Notes: generated by a model from the sequence alone, not told the origin. DNA of 15,981 bases from CAYMUG01 sp964393575 (GCA_964393575.1 CAYMUG010000013.1:1-15981), one strand, 5' to 3'. Counted from the stretch's first letter, positions 5,980 through 12,659 are shown. Made by a program: numbers and translations.

Positions 5980-6410
5980 AGAAAGATCGCAAAACAAATC
6001 TATTAAAGAAGCTTAAGAAAAATCCGATTGTACAAATCGCCTGCAAACAAGCGGGCGTGAGCCGGGCTACTTATTACAGGTGGCGCAAAGAAGATAAAAA
6101 CTTCAGAAATGAAGCTGACAAAGCCATTTTCGCGGGAGAAAAACTAATAAACGATATGGCGGAATCCCAACTTATAGCAGCCATAAGAGACCAGAACTTA
6201 ACAGCCATTATTTTTTGGCTGAAGCATCACCATGCCGCCTACGCAACAAAGGTTGATATAACTGCAAGGTTTGAGAAGAACGAGGATAAGCTTACACCCG
6301 AACAGGAAGAAATGATTTCAAAAGCCATGCAGTTGTCGGGTTTGAGTGAAGCTGAAAATTCCGCACCTACAGAAAATAAAATTAACAAAAAAGATAATTA
6401 TGAAAAATGA
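5976..6410 (+). CDS. Terminase small subunit-like HTH protein
   Basis: A 144-residue protein. Its N-terminal helix-turn-helix (about residues 20-40, ACKQAGVSRATYYRWRKED) is of the phBC6A51 type found in phage small terminases. The following helices (ESQLIAAIRDQNLTAIIFWLKHHH, about 64-87) fit an oligomerisation region, and the C-terminus is charged. Small terminases bind the packaging site on phage DNA and hand it to the large subunit. The start overlaps the methyltransferase stop by 4 bases, and the end overlaps the large terminase start by 11 bases, so the three genes form one coupled unit. Confidence 0.85.
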   Translation: MKKDRKTNLLKKLKKNPIVQIACKQAGVSRATYYRWRKEDKNFRNEADKAIFAGEKLINDMAESQLIAAIRDQNLTAIIFWLKHHHAAYATKVDITARFEKNEDKLTPEQEEMISKAMQLSGLSEAENSAPTENKINKKDNYEK

Positions 6411-7872
6411 AATGATCAACAATAAAAAGATGCGGGCTAAATTGGCAAAAAATAGTCACATATACTTTTTTAACTTTTATTTATCGCACTACATAAAGCA
6501 CCCCATAGCTAGTTTTCAGAAGGAGATTTTTGATATAACCGAAAATGAAGATATAGAACGTGCAATAATATGCGCGTTTCGCGACTCTGCAAAATCTACG
6601 CTTATCTCAACCTCGTATGCGCTTTGGTCAACGCTGGGCAAACAACAGAAAAAGTTTGTGCTGATACTTTCGCTAACCCAAAACCAGGCACAAACGCACC
6701 TTTCTAATATCAAGCGTGAGCTGGAAAGTAACGAGCTTTTAAGAAATGATTTTGAAGTAAAAAGCGAATTGAGTTCGGAGTGGAGTGTGAGCTCTTTAGT
6801 AATTCCGCAATTAAAAGCACGCATAACAGCCGCCTCTATAGACCAGGGTATACGCGGTATCAGGCACTTGGATACCAGGCCTCAACTCATAATATGCGAC
6901 GATGTGGAAGATTTGTCTTCTGTAAGAACGCGCGAGGGAAGGGAAAAAATATATGAGTTATTTGTAAGCGAAGTGGTGCCGATGGGAGACCGGGGCACGA
7001 GGTTGTTTGTTGTCGGCAATTTGTTGCACGAAGATTCGCTTATAATGAGGTTAAAAGACCTGATAGACCCCGAAAACCCAAAAACTGTTTACAAAGAATA
7101 CCCTATCTTGGATCATAACAACAAACCTCTGTGGCCGGGAAAATATCCAACAATGAAAGATATAGAAGAAGTTAAAAAGAGTACCGGAGACGAGAGAGCG
7201 TGGCAGCGCGAATATATGCTAAAGATTGTTCCTCAGGAGAGTCAGGTAGTACATCCGGAATGGATTCAGTATTACGACACAGTGCCGCATATGGACAAAA
7301 AAGAAAACGAGTATAGGTATTCCCTGGCCTCTATAGACCTTGCTATATCGGAAAAAACAACTGCGGATTACACGGCAATAGTATCAGCGCACATATTCGG
7401 ACAAGGCAACGACTTGAGAATATATATTTTGCCTCATCCTGTTAACGAAAGGATAGACACAGTAAAAACGCTGGAGGAAGCAAAAAGAGTTTCGGACAAC
7501 TTGGTCAATGGCAGAAAAACAAAATTACTGGTAGAGAGTGTAGGATATCAGGCCTCTATGGCCCAACAGTTAAAATACAACCGGTATCCGGTAGAAGAAA
7601 TCCCCGTCCGAGGAGATAAAAGAGAAAGGTTGGAGGTTACAACTCCCTCAATACAACAGGGAAACGTTCTTTTTCCGCGCAAGGGTGCGGAAACCTTGAT
7701 ACAACAACTCGTTGGTTTTGGTGTAGAAAACCACGATGATCTGGCAGATGCGTTTTCTATGCTGGTTAACTATGTAGTCGATAAAAATAAAATGCAACAC
7801 ACTCCTTTGAGCGAGGTAAGGATAGGTCGCCGCTGGTCCATAACGGCAGGGCTGTGGGATATGCAGTTTTGA
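6400..7872 (+). CDS. Terminase large subunit (DNA-packaging ATPase-nuclease)
   Basis: About 490 residues. The ATPase half has a Walker-A-like FRDSAKST (about 60-67; the classical GK pair is replaced by AK) and a Walker B LIICDD (about 163-168). The coupling region VVGNLLHEDSL follows. The RNase H-like nuclease half has ASIDLAIS with its Asp and a C-terminal DDLADAFSML (about 446-455) that supplies metal-binding acids. The enzyme would pump phage DNA into procapsids and cut it. The frame is open up to 6346, but ATG 6400 gives a small overlap with the upstream gene and is preferred; ATG 6412 is also possible. No portal, protease, capsid or tail gene follows. Confidence 0.92.
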   Translation: MKNEMINNKKMRAKLAKNSHIYFFNFYLSHYIKHPIASFQKEIFDITENEDIERAIICAFRDSAKSTLISTSYALWSTLGKQQKKFVLILSLTQNQAQTHLSNIKRELESNELLRNDFEVKSELSSEWSVSSLVIPQLKARITAASIDQGIRGIRHLDTRPQLIICDDVEDLSSVRTREGREKIYELFVSEVVPMGDRGTRLFVVGNLLHEDSLIMRLKDLIDPENPKTVYKEYPILDHNNKPLWPGKYPTMKDIEEVKKSTGDERAWQREYMLKIVPQESQVVHPEWIQYYDTVPHMDKKENEYRYSLASIDLAISEKTTADYTAIVSAHIFGQGNDLRIYILPHPVNERIDTVKTLEEAKRVSDNLVNGRKTKLLVESVGYQASMAQQLKYNRYPVEEIPVRGDKRERLEVTTPSIQQGNVLFPRKGAETLIQQLVGFGVENHDDLADAFSMLVNYVVDKNKMQHTPLSEVRIGRRWSITAGLWDMQF

Positions 7873-7891
7873 TTGGTTTATAAGTGGGCAT

Positions 7892-7925
7892 ATAAAATAC
7901 TGCTAATTAGTTAGCAGTATTTTAT
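7892..7925. terminator. Terminator after the large terminase
   Basis: Perfect 15-base arms (7892-7906 and 7911-7925) with a 4-base loop, ending in TTTTAT, begin 20 bases past the terminase stop. The stem is AT-rich apart from the central ACTGC. The last six bases are also the first six of the direct repeat at 7920. Confidence 0.7.
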
Positions 7926-7985
7926 AGCATAAACTTGCTTCAGGGTCGGGACACACTAACCGAATTACGTCATTCCTGTAGTTAT
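7920..7985 (+). repeat. 66-bp direct repeat, left copy
   Basis: This copy aligns without gaps to 12594-12659, with 54 of 66 positions identical. Conserved blocks include CAGGGTC, GGACACAC, GTCAT and CTGTAGTTA. An ATG follows both copies (7988 here; 12659 in the right copy). The repeats bound the restriction/SIR2 cassette and may be recombinase attachment sites or copies of a recombinase leader. Confidence 0.8.
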
Positions 7986-7987
7986 CG

Positions 7988-8101
7988 ATGGTACAGCGAA
8001 GAGAAGGATACGGAACAATAGAGAAACTGAATAAGTTTTTGAATGAAGATACAGGCTCAACTTCTTATGAAGACAGTACGAATTATAATGCCTACAAGTA
8101 A
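7988..8101 (+). CDS. Short ORF after the left direct repeat
   Basis: An ATG just after the left repeat opens 37 codons (MVQRREGYGTIEKLNKFLNE and a Ser/Asn/Tyr-rich tail) to TAA 8099-8101. Its position mirrors the serine recombinase start after the right repeat, but the peptide is not similar to the recombinase N-terminus. It may be a short gene, a truncated remnant or chance. There is no recognisable motif and no Shine-Dalgarno. Confidence 0.3.
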   Translation: MVQRREGYGTIEKLNKFLNEDTGSTSYEDSTNYNAYK

Positions 8102-8147
8102 AGATGCAGCTAGGTCTTTAGTGTTCCGACCGACGAGATTTATTTAT

Positions 8148-8582
8148 CTACTGCAAAGTAAATACTTGTACACCAATCACCGGTTCTCCGCAGGTTATAC
8201 CAACTTCGTTTATTCCGTGTACTGCCGGATTGAAGCGTTCGTTGTCATCGTTCATAAAGTTAGTAATCGAGAGATGCTGCGTTAGGGTTGTATCGATAGC
8301 AAATTCACTTGAATACTCAAACACCTCGTCGAAATCAGCTGTGCACTCCGACCATCTAGTATCCGTTAGATTCTCTATCACAAGATTCTGTGGCGTACTA
8401 TCGTCAAAGTGCACATTGAGAGACAATTCCGGTTTCTGTTCCTCTTGTTGACTGTCTTGACTGTCGTCGTCTCCGCCGAGAGAGATTAGTATTCCCAAGA
8501 AAACAACAATGAATATTAGGCTCATAAAAACTATACCTTGAGCCTTTTCTTTTGTGGACATTTCAGACCATTGTTTGGGCAT
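8148..8582 (-). CDS. Single-TM surface protein of unknown function
   Basis: About 144 residues from ATG 8580-8582 (MPKQWSEMSTKEKAQG). A short positively charged N-terminus leads into one membrane helix (IVFMSLIFIVVFLGILISL, about residues 17-35). A disordered acidic/Gln linker (GGDDDSQDSQQEEQ) and then a beta-rich domain of about 90 residues with two Cys (SECTADF, ITCGEPV) follow. N-in topology with an external domain is likely. The frame is open further up to 8687, but that extension lies in a strongly folded leader and has no ATG in good context. The layout is the same as the 8882-9364 protein, though the external domains are not obviously alike. Confidence 0.65.
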   Translation of the reverse strand: MPKQWSEMSTKEKAQGIVFMSLIFIVVFLGILISLGGDDDSQDSQQEEQKPELSLNVHFDDSTPQNLVIENLTDTRWSECTADFDEVFEYSSEFAIDTTLTQHLSITNFMNDDNERFNPAVHGINEVGITCGEPVIGVQVFTLQ

Positions 8583-8604
8583 ATTTTTATATTTAATTCT
8601 AATA

Positions 8605-8721
8605 GGTTCCGGCGGAGACACAAAAAGCTCCCCGCCGGGCGATGGTCCGAAGACCACCCACATGGGTTTCCCCATATGACCGTCCAAGGGCTCCCGACGA
8701 GGAGTTCTTTACCTTGGACGG
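8605..8721 (-). other. Folded leader upstream of the 8148-8582 gene
   Basis: Three hairpins lie in the minus-strand leader. The first is a 10-bp outer stem, 8680-8689 with 8712-8721 (CCGTCCAAGG/CCTTGGACGG), with an inner CTCC/GGAG. The second is a UUCG-capped GGTGGTC/GACCATC hairpin at about 8642-8659. The third pairs 8609-8618 with 8629-8638 (CCGGCGG core). There is no T-run after them, so they do not look like a terminator. Bases 8722-8837 show nothing convincing. Confidence 0.5.
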
Positions 8722-8837
8722 ATTTTGAAGCCATATCCTGCGCAAATATCGCAGAACTTAGGCCGTTGACCTTTGGTATGTATCCAATTGTTAATTTTAC
8801 AATATCACGACCTTTACGAAACGTCTATCCCTTATAA

Positions 8838-8883
8838 CTCACTAAAAACAGCTTGCAAAGAGGGCTGAAAGTGAGCCTTTTTT
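8838..8883. terminator. Terminator-like hairpin at the end of the 8882-9364 gene
   Basis: CTCACT (8838-8843) pairs with AGTGAG (8870-8875), with an inner CAGC/GCTG stem, followed by six T (8878-8883) on the plus strand. It overlaps the minus-strand stop codon at 8882-8884. The minus-strand side has only a weak T-run. Confidence 0.4.
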
Positions 8884-9364
8884 ATTGCCCCACTCCTTCT
8901 CTCATCAAAACCATTACAGATGACAGAACTTCGCTACATTCCATGGGTTCTAAATCCTCCGGCACGGCTAAAACAATTTCTTCTATCATTTTGTATGGGG
9001 TAACATTTATGTTTTCTTCCTCTAGAATCTGAACGCTTCTAACTGCCATATCAGCTATCATCTCTCTATCTTCTTCACATTTTGGTTCTGCAGAGTCCAA
9101 TAATGACGCATATTCATCTATACGTTCGTCGTCATAGTCTACGGCGCCACCCTTTTCAATCACAGTAAGTTGATACTCTACATCATCTTTGGTCCAACGA
9201 TTCTCTGTTTCTTCTTGGCTTTCAGTATTGTTTGGCTGCTTATCAGAATTATTACCCATAGAAGCTATGGCCCAAATAAAAACCGTCATCCCCAATATAA
9301 CAACAATTGCTCCTTGTAGATTTGAAAGTGAAGGTTCTTTATTAGAGTTATTTTGATCTGACAT
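8882..9364 (-). CDS. Single-TM surface protein of unknown function
   Basis: A 160-residue protein with a 20-residue polar N-terminus, one membrane helix (AIVVILGMTVFIWAIASMG, about 19-37), an Asn/Gln/Glu linker (about 38-58) and an acidic, helical C-terminal domain of about 100 residues with two Cys (PKCEEDR, PMECSEV) that could form a disulfide outside the cell. No family is recognised. The architecture parallels the 8148-8582 protein downstream. It is preceded by a structured RNA with its own promoter and terminator (9407-9580), so its expression is probably set by read-through of that terminator. Confidence 0.75.
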   Translation of the reverse strand: MSDQNNSNKEPSLSNLQGAIVVILGMTVFIWAIASMGNNSDKQPNNTESQEETENRWTKDDVEYQLTVIEKGGAVDYDDERIDEYASLLDSAEPKCEEDREMIADMAVRSVQILEEENINVTPYKMIEEIVLAVPEDLEPMECSEVLSSVMVLMREGVGQ

Positions 9365-9406
9365 AATTCAATTTATATTTTTAATAATTTATTTTTGCCC
9401 CAAAAC

Positions 9407-9551
9407 AAAAAAGGGACAGCCGACCTGCTGCCCACATTGACCAAAGCCCGAAGGCTTCAGTTGTGGAGGTCGAACTGCCCCTTACTGGCCACAATTGGCC
9501 GAAGAGGTGTCCATCCTTCGGAATTATTCCGATGATGTAGGTCGCAACTAC
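9407..9551 (-). ncRNA. Candidate attenuator/riboswitch-like leader RNA
   Basis: From a promoter at 9552-9580 a minus-strand RNA of about 140 nt would form serial hairpins: GTAG/CTAC (9537-9551), CGGAA/TTCCG (9519-9531), GGCCA/TGGCC (9487-9500), and a nested helix 9421-9472 with CGACCT/AGGTCG, CCACA/TGTGG and a UUCG-capped AAGCC/GGCTT. The last element can refold into a terminator (9413-9433, GGGCAGC/GCTGTCCC with one bulge, then six T and four more T). The terminator loop uses the same bases as the nested helix, so the two folds exclude each other. The 8882-9364 gene starts 43 bases downstream. No known riboswitch or T-box consensus is recognised. Confidence 0.55.
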
Positions 9552-9580
9552 ATAATAGCTCAAATTAAGTCAAAAGTGAA
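9552..9580 (-). promoter_or_regulatory. Promoter of the leader RNA
   Basis: On the minus strand TTCACT (9575-9580, 4/6), 17 bases and TATTAT (9552-9557, 5/6) place the transcription start right at the first hairpin of the leader RNA. Confidence 0.5.
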
Positions 9581-9602
9581 GCGCTTATATGATATGTAGA
9601 CA

Positions 9603-9637
9603 ACACAAAACCCGCTGAAAGTCAGCGGGTTTTGTGT
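9603..9637. terminator. Bidirectional terminator after the SIR2 gene
   Basis: Perfect 16-base arms (9603-9618 and 9622-9637), core CCCGCTGA/TCAGCGGG, with A- and T-rich flanks. A weaker AACCATCT/AGATGGTT hairpin lies at 9642-9682. Together they separate the SIR2 gene from the surface-protein genes. Confidence 0.85.
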
Positions 9638-9713
9638 CTTTAACCATCTTTTCAGACCGTTGGTTGGACCGAAGAGATGGTTGAAAATAAAGACTAAAGA
9701 CTTTTTTCAACGG

Positions 9714-10697
9714 TTAAGACAAGCTCTGAATTATTTCTTTGGCAACTGTTGTCTCGCTTTGATCCGGAGGATAAATTTGTCGTAATGTGTATGGAAAATA
9801 ACCTCTTACACCATCCCAGATCTTTAAATATTTTGATGCTTCATACGCACCAAAATGATCAGGTTTACCCTCTAATTTATTCTTAAATGTCTCGGGATCG
9901 GTTGGATTGATAATATACAAACTCAAATTATGTTCCTGCACACCTTTTAATAAAATGTCGTTTACATGATCGTCGGCAAATCCGTAACCGATAACGAGAA
10001 GTTTTTTGTTTCCGGCATAGATAAGGTTTTGAAAAATTTCGAAATACCATTTTAAGAGAGGCTCTTGATCTATATCGTCCGCTTTGTTTTTGCCAATGAC
10101 CATCTGATTTCCGCCCCGTGATGAAATCCAACCGTATGAACCATGCAGTTTTATATAACTATCTTTATTCAAAAAATTCTTAATCCCTTCTAATTCTGAA
10201 CGATTGGGCAAGGTCACTAAATTCACTCCATCACTTCCATAAACACCGGATTGATCAAAGGATACACCCGGCGATCGGTAGCCATTCTTGTATTCCATGT
10301 ATAAGTCTTGGTTCAATGTGAAAAACCACCCCTTGTCCGATCCACGTTGTGATATAAAACTCAAAAGATTACCTAACCCATATACATTCAACGCCATCGG
10401 ATTTTCGTGATTAAATGTCCAGCTTTTCACCGTGTCATCAAGATCTTTATATGCCTCCTCAACAGCAGTTCTGATGTCATTTATTGTATCTTCACCACGA
10501 CTCATTTTTGCTGAATAAACAGACTCGAAATCAAAATCGTTCAATAGAAGTTCGCGTGCCTCGGTATTTTCTTGAACAACAGGGTTGTTAAATATCTTTG
10601 ACCACATTTCGCGCGCAAGAAAACCTCCAAAATTTTTGGTAAATCCGGCGCCCGTTAAAAGAATCAAATTTTTTTCTTGTAAATTAGGGTCCGTCAT
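9714..10697 (-). CDS. SIR2-family protein, probable NAD-consuming defence effector
   Basis: A 327-residue single-domain protein with the SIR2 Rossmann motifs in order: LILLTGAGFT (about 11-20, NAD-binding GAG), FFTLNQD (125-131, with the catalytic-type Asn129), KLHGS (183-187, with His185) and LLVIGYGFADDHVNDIL (233-249). This is the SIR2_2/SIR2-like group, where proteins beside restriction systems usually act as NADases in abortive infection (as in ThsA, DSR and pAgo-linked SIR2), not as deacetylases; no zinc-binding Cys pairs are visible. It has no fused sensor domain, so a separate trigger would be needed. The start ATG has GTAGG just upstream. It lies downstream of the DpnII-type genes but behind their terminator, with its own short palindromic upstream region. 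Confidence 0.88.
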   Translation of the reverse strand: MTDPNLQEKNLILLTGAGFTKNFGGFLAREMWSKIFNNPVVQENTEARELLLNDFDFESVYSAKMSRGEDTINDIRTAVEEAYKDLDDTVKSWTFNHENPMALNVYGLGNLLSFISQRGSDKGWFFTLNQDLYMEYKNGYRSPGVSFDQSGVYGSDGVNLVTLPNRSELEGIKNFLNKDSYIKLHGSYGWISSRGGNQMVIGKNKADDIDQEPLLKWYFEIFQNLIYAGNKKLLVIGYGFADDHVNDILLKGVQEHNLSLYIINPTDPETFKNKLEGKPDHFGAYEASKYLKIWDGVRGYFPYTLRQIYPPDQSETTVAKEIIQSLS

Positions 10698-10707
10698 GCC
10701 TACTATC

Positions 10708-10719
10708 TACTATATAGTA
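10708..10719. promoter_or_regulatory. 12-bp palindrome before the SIR2 gene
   Basis: TACTATATAGTA is a perfect palindrome 11 bases upstream of the SIR2 ATG and contains a TATATA that could serve as a -10 box. It could be an operator, but it is short and AT-rich. Confidence 0.25.
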
Positions 10720-10725
10720 CTAAAC

Positions 10726-10757
10726 GAAAAACCCGCCGTCAATTTAGGGCAGGTTTT
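10726..10757 (-). terminator. Terminator of the restriction-modification operon
   Basis: On the minus strand AACCTGCC (10748-10755) pairs with GGCGGGTT (10730-10737, one G-U), followed by TTTTTCG. It lies about 23 bases beyond the endonuclease stop. Confidence 0.7.
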
Positions 10758-10777
10758 GGTAAATTAATATGGATAAT

Positions 10778-11701
10778 TTATGCTGATTTTATGACTTCTT
10801 CCAGAACCCCTTCTTCTAATAACTTCAAGGTGAACAAATGATCATTGTGATCAAAAGTTTCCCGTAAAGGATTTTGGGTATTCTTCCAACCAAAACCGTC
10901 CGTAATCCAGATAAATTTATATTTTCCCTTTAAAACATCAAAAAGATTTCGATATTCTCCGGCAGTAGATTTAAGCTTAGAGCCGCCTCCGCCGTAAAAA
11001 TTAGTTTCTACAATAAAAAGCTCTTTGTTGCTTTCTATAATAAAATCATATCTACGGGAAGATTTATCTACCGGAACGTCGTACCCCCATTCGTTCTTAA
11101 TCTTTTTTGCATTTGCTTCTTTTAGGTATTTACAATTATGCTTGTCGCATAAATCTTGTATAAACACCTCAACAATATCCTCCATAGCTGTACCGCCCCT
11201 ATTTTTCCTGGTATTACTATCCAGGCCGGCTTCCACACCAATAATATAGTCAACTAAATTTTTGATACGCTTAGAAGTTAAAAGCTCCTTAAGACCGGTT
11301 TCTTTGACAAAAGTCAGATATCTTTCTATGTCTTCATCGGTAATCCTGTCTTTACTAAAATCAAAGTCCTCGTATACTAGTTTTTTGTTTTGAAAATCAA
11401 CCAATATTTTAAATTGTTTTTTATTATTGCCGTCTCGCACCATCAAAGCAGGGATAATTTTGACTACCTCCGGATTACTCTTTAAAAGTTCGCGAAATCT
11501 GTCATCAAAATCCTCTTTACCCACTAAATAATTTAAAGTGTTGAGCTCTTTTTCTATATCTTTTGTGTTCGACAGCACTTTTTCCCAGTTTACAAAATAA
11601 GACCAAAGCCTATTGCTCGGTTTAAGGTTAGATATCATATAGTCAAAAACAGTATCTTCATCTTTTAGCCCTAAACGATTATATGCTTTTAAAAATTTCA
11701 T
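10778..11701 (-). CDS. dpnB: DpnII/MboI-family type II restriction endonuclease (GATC)
   Basis: A 307-residue enzyme that resembles DpnII along most of its length. Family signatures include LVDYIIGVEAGLD (about 149-161), KNRGGTAME (166-174), YDFIIES...LFIVETNFYGGGGSKL (about 218-243) and FIWITDGFGWKNTQNPLRETF near the C-terminus. D219 and E232 in the YDF/VETN block are the likely metal-binding residues of the PD-(D/E)xK-like nuclease core. DpnII cuts unmethylated GATC, and the same target is expected here. The start ATG overlaps the stop of the upstream methyltransferase by 4 bases (ATGA), so the two are translationally coupled with the methyltransferase made first, which protects the host. 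The symbol is a family-level assignment. Confidence 0.92.
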   Translation of the reverse strand: MKFLKAYNRLGLKDEDTVFDYMISNLKPSNRLWSYFVNWEKVLSNTKDIEKELNTLNYLVGKEDFDDRFRELLKSNPEVVKIIPALMVRDGNNKKQFKILVDFQNKKLVYEDFDFSKDRITDEDIERYLTFVKETGLKELLTSKRIKNLVDYIIGVEAGLDSNTRKNRGGTAMEDIVEVFIQDLCDKHNCKYLKEANAKKIKNEWGYDVPVDKSSRRYDFIIESNKELFIVETNFYGGGGSKLKSTAGEYRNLFDVLKGKYKFIWITDGFGWKNTQNPLRETFDHNDHLFTLKLLEEGVLEEVIKSA

Positions 11702-12540
11702 TTTTTATTTTTTGCATTAAGTTTTTTGAAGTCCTTAAGTCGTTTTTTGGATAGATTAAGATACTTTTCCTCTAGGTCTATACCTATAAACTTTCTTTCA
11801 TATTGATGTGCGGCCAACCCTGTGGCGGAACTCCCGGCAAACGGATCAAGTATCACATCTCCTTTTTGTGTACTGGCCAAAACAACACGTCGCAATAAAT
11901 CATGGGGTTTTTGTGTGGGGTGTTTACCGAATTTCTTTTCCCAGGGTCGCGGAGTGTTAAGCGCCCACACAGAACGCATTTGTTTACCGGGTTTTTTGAG
12001 AAAATCCTCCGGCCAATCTCCTTCTTTCATTTTTTCATAGTTAAAGGTGTGTTTTGCCTTTTTTTCTTTTCTCGCCCAAATAAGGGTTTCATGGCTTGCC
12101 GCAAAGTAACGGCAACTTAAATTAGGTGAAGCGTTGGGCTTGTACCACGCTATATCATTAAGTATTTTGTATCCGGAGCGCTGTATAGCAAAACCGCACT
12201 GATATATAGAGTGGTAAGTTCCGCTTACCCAAAGCGAGCCGTTTGGTTTTAAAACTCGCCTGCAGGCATCTATCCATGCTTGCTGAAATTCAAAATCTTT
12301 GTCAAAACCTTTACTCTCATCCCATTCTCCCTTATTCACACTCACTCTTTTGCCGGCATGAACAGTGAATCCTCCATTGGAAAGATTATAAGGAGGATCA
12401 GCAAAAACCATATTAATAGAGTTGGCGGGAAGCTGATTTAATAAATCTAAACCATCTCCCTTATATAAGACAAAGTTATCTTCTGAAAAATAAGGTTTAT
12501 GTTTTATATGAGAAAGAATTTTTTTGTTTACCCCTGACAT
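11698..12540 (-). CDS. dpnA: DpnA-like beta-class adenine methyltransferase
   Basis: A 280-residue methyltransferase with ADPPYNLSNGG (catalytic DPPY at 48-51) ahead of LDPFAGSSATG (SAM site, about 231-241), the beta-class order. Stretches such as KPNGSLWVSGTYHSIYQ, APNLSCRYF and KHPTQKPHDLLRRV closely recall DpnA (M2.DpnII), which methylates adenine in GATC and favours single-stranded DNA during transformation. In the classical DpnII operon a Dam-type DpnM protects duplex DNA. No DpnM is seen here, so this enzyme may act alone. It is the first gene of the restriction operon, with its own upstream promoter region and coupling to the endonuclease. Confidence 0.92.
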   Translation of the reverse strand: MSGVNKKILSHIKHKPYFSEDNFVLYKGDGLDLLNQLPANSINMVFADPPYNLSNGGFTVHAGKRVSVNKGEWDESKGFDKDFEFQQAWIDACRRVLKPNGSLWVSGTYHSIYQCGFAIQRSGYKILNDIAWYKPNASPNLSCRYFAASHETLIWARKEKKAKHTFNYEKMKEGDWPEDFLKKPGKQMRSVWALNTPRPWEKKFGKHPTQKPHDLLRRVVLASTQKGDVILDPFAGSSATGLAAHQYERKFIGIDLEEKYLNLSKKRLKDFKKLNAKNKK

Positions 12541-12554
12541 GTACTTCGCATATT

Positions 12555-12583
12555 ATCATAAAAGGTATAATATTCGAACTTAA
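12555..12583 (-). promoter_or_regulatory. Promoter for the DpnA/DpnII operon
   Basis: On the minus strand TTAAGT (12578-12583, 3/6), 17 bases and TATGAT (12555-12560, 5/6) lie about 15 bases upstream of the methyltransferase ATG. The spacer contains the plus-strand -10 at 12566-12571, so the two promoters overlap face to face. Confidence 0.5.
12566..12571 (+). promoter_or_regulatory. -10 box for the serine recombinase
   Basis: A perfect TATAAT on the plus strand gives a transcript starting at about 12578 and a leader of about 80 bases that contains the whole right direct repeat. The -35 position (ACTTCG) is poor. It overlaps the opposing methyltransferase promoter. Confidence 0.45.
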
Positions 12584-12593
12584 TAAATTTAAA

Positions 12594-12659
12594 TTTTATG
12601 GCATAACTTTGCCTCAGGGTCTGGACACACGAACCCTATTGCGTCATCTCTGTAGTTAA
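12594..12659 (+). repeat. 66-bp direct repeat, right copy
   Basis: This copy matches 7920-7985 at 54 of 66 positions with no gaps. Its last base is the A of the recombinase ATG. An in-frame TAG (12653-12655) precedes the ATG, so the repeat is not coding in that frame. Its place against the recombinase gene is where large serine recombinases commonly keep their attachment site. Confidence 0.8.

Noticed and set aside
6346..6399. Upstream start for the large terminase at 6346
   Set aside because: It would give a 65-base overlap with the small terminase and 18 extra residues of low-complexity Lys/Ile sequence; ATG 6400 gives normal coupling.
9381..9563. 60-codon minus-strand ORF upstream of the 8882-9364 gene
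   Set aside because: It coincides with the multi-hairpin leader RNA and its terminator, and the peptide (Trp/Gly-rich) looks like translated stem-loops.
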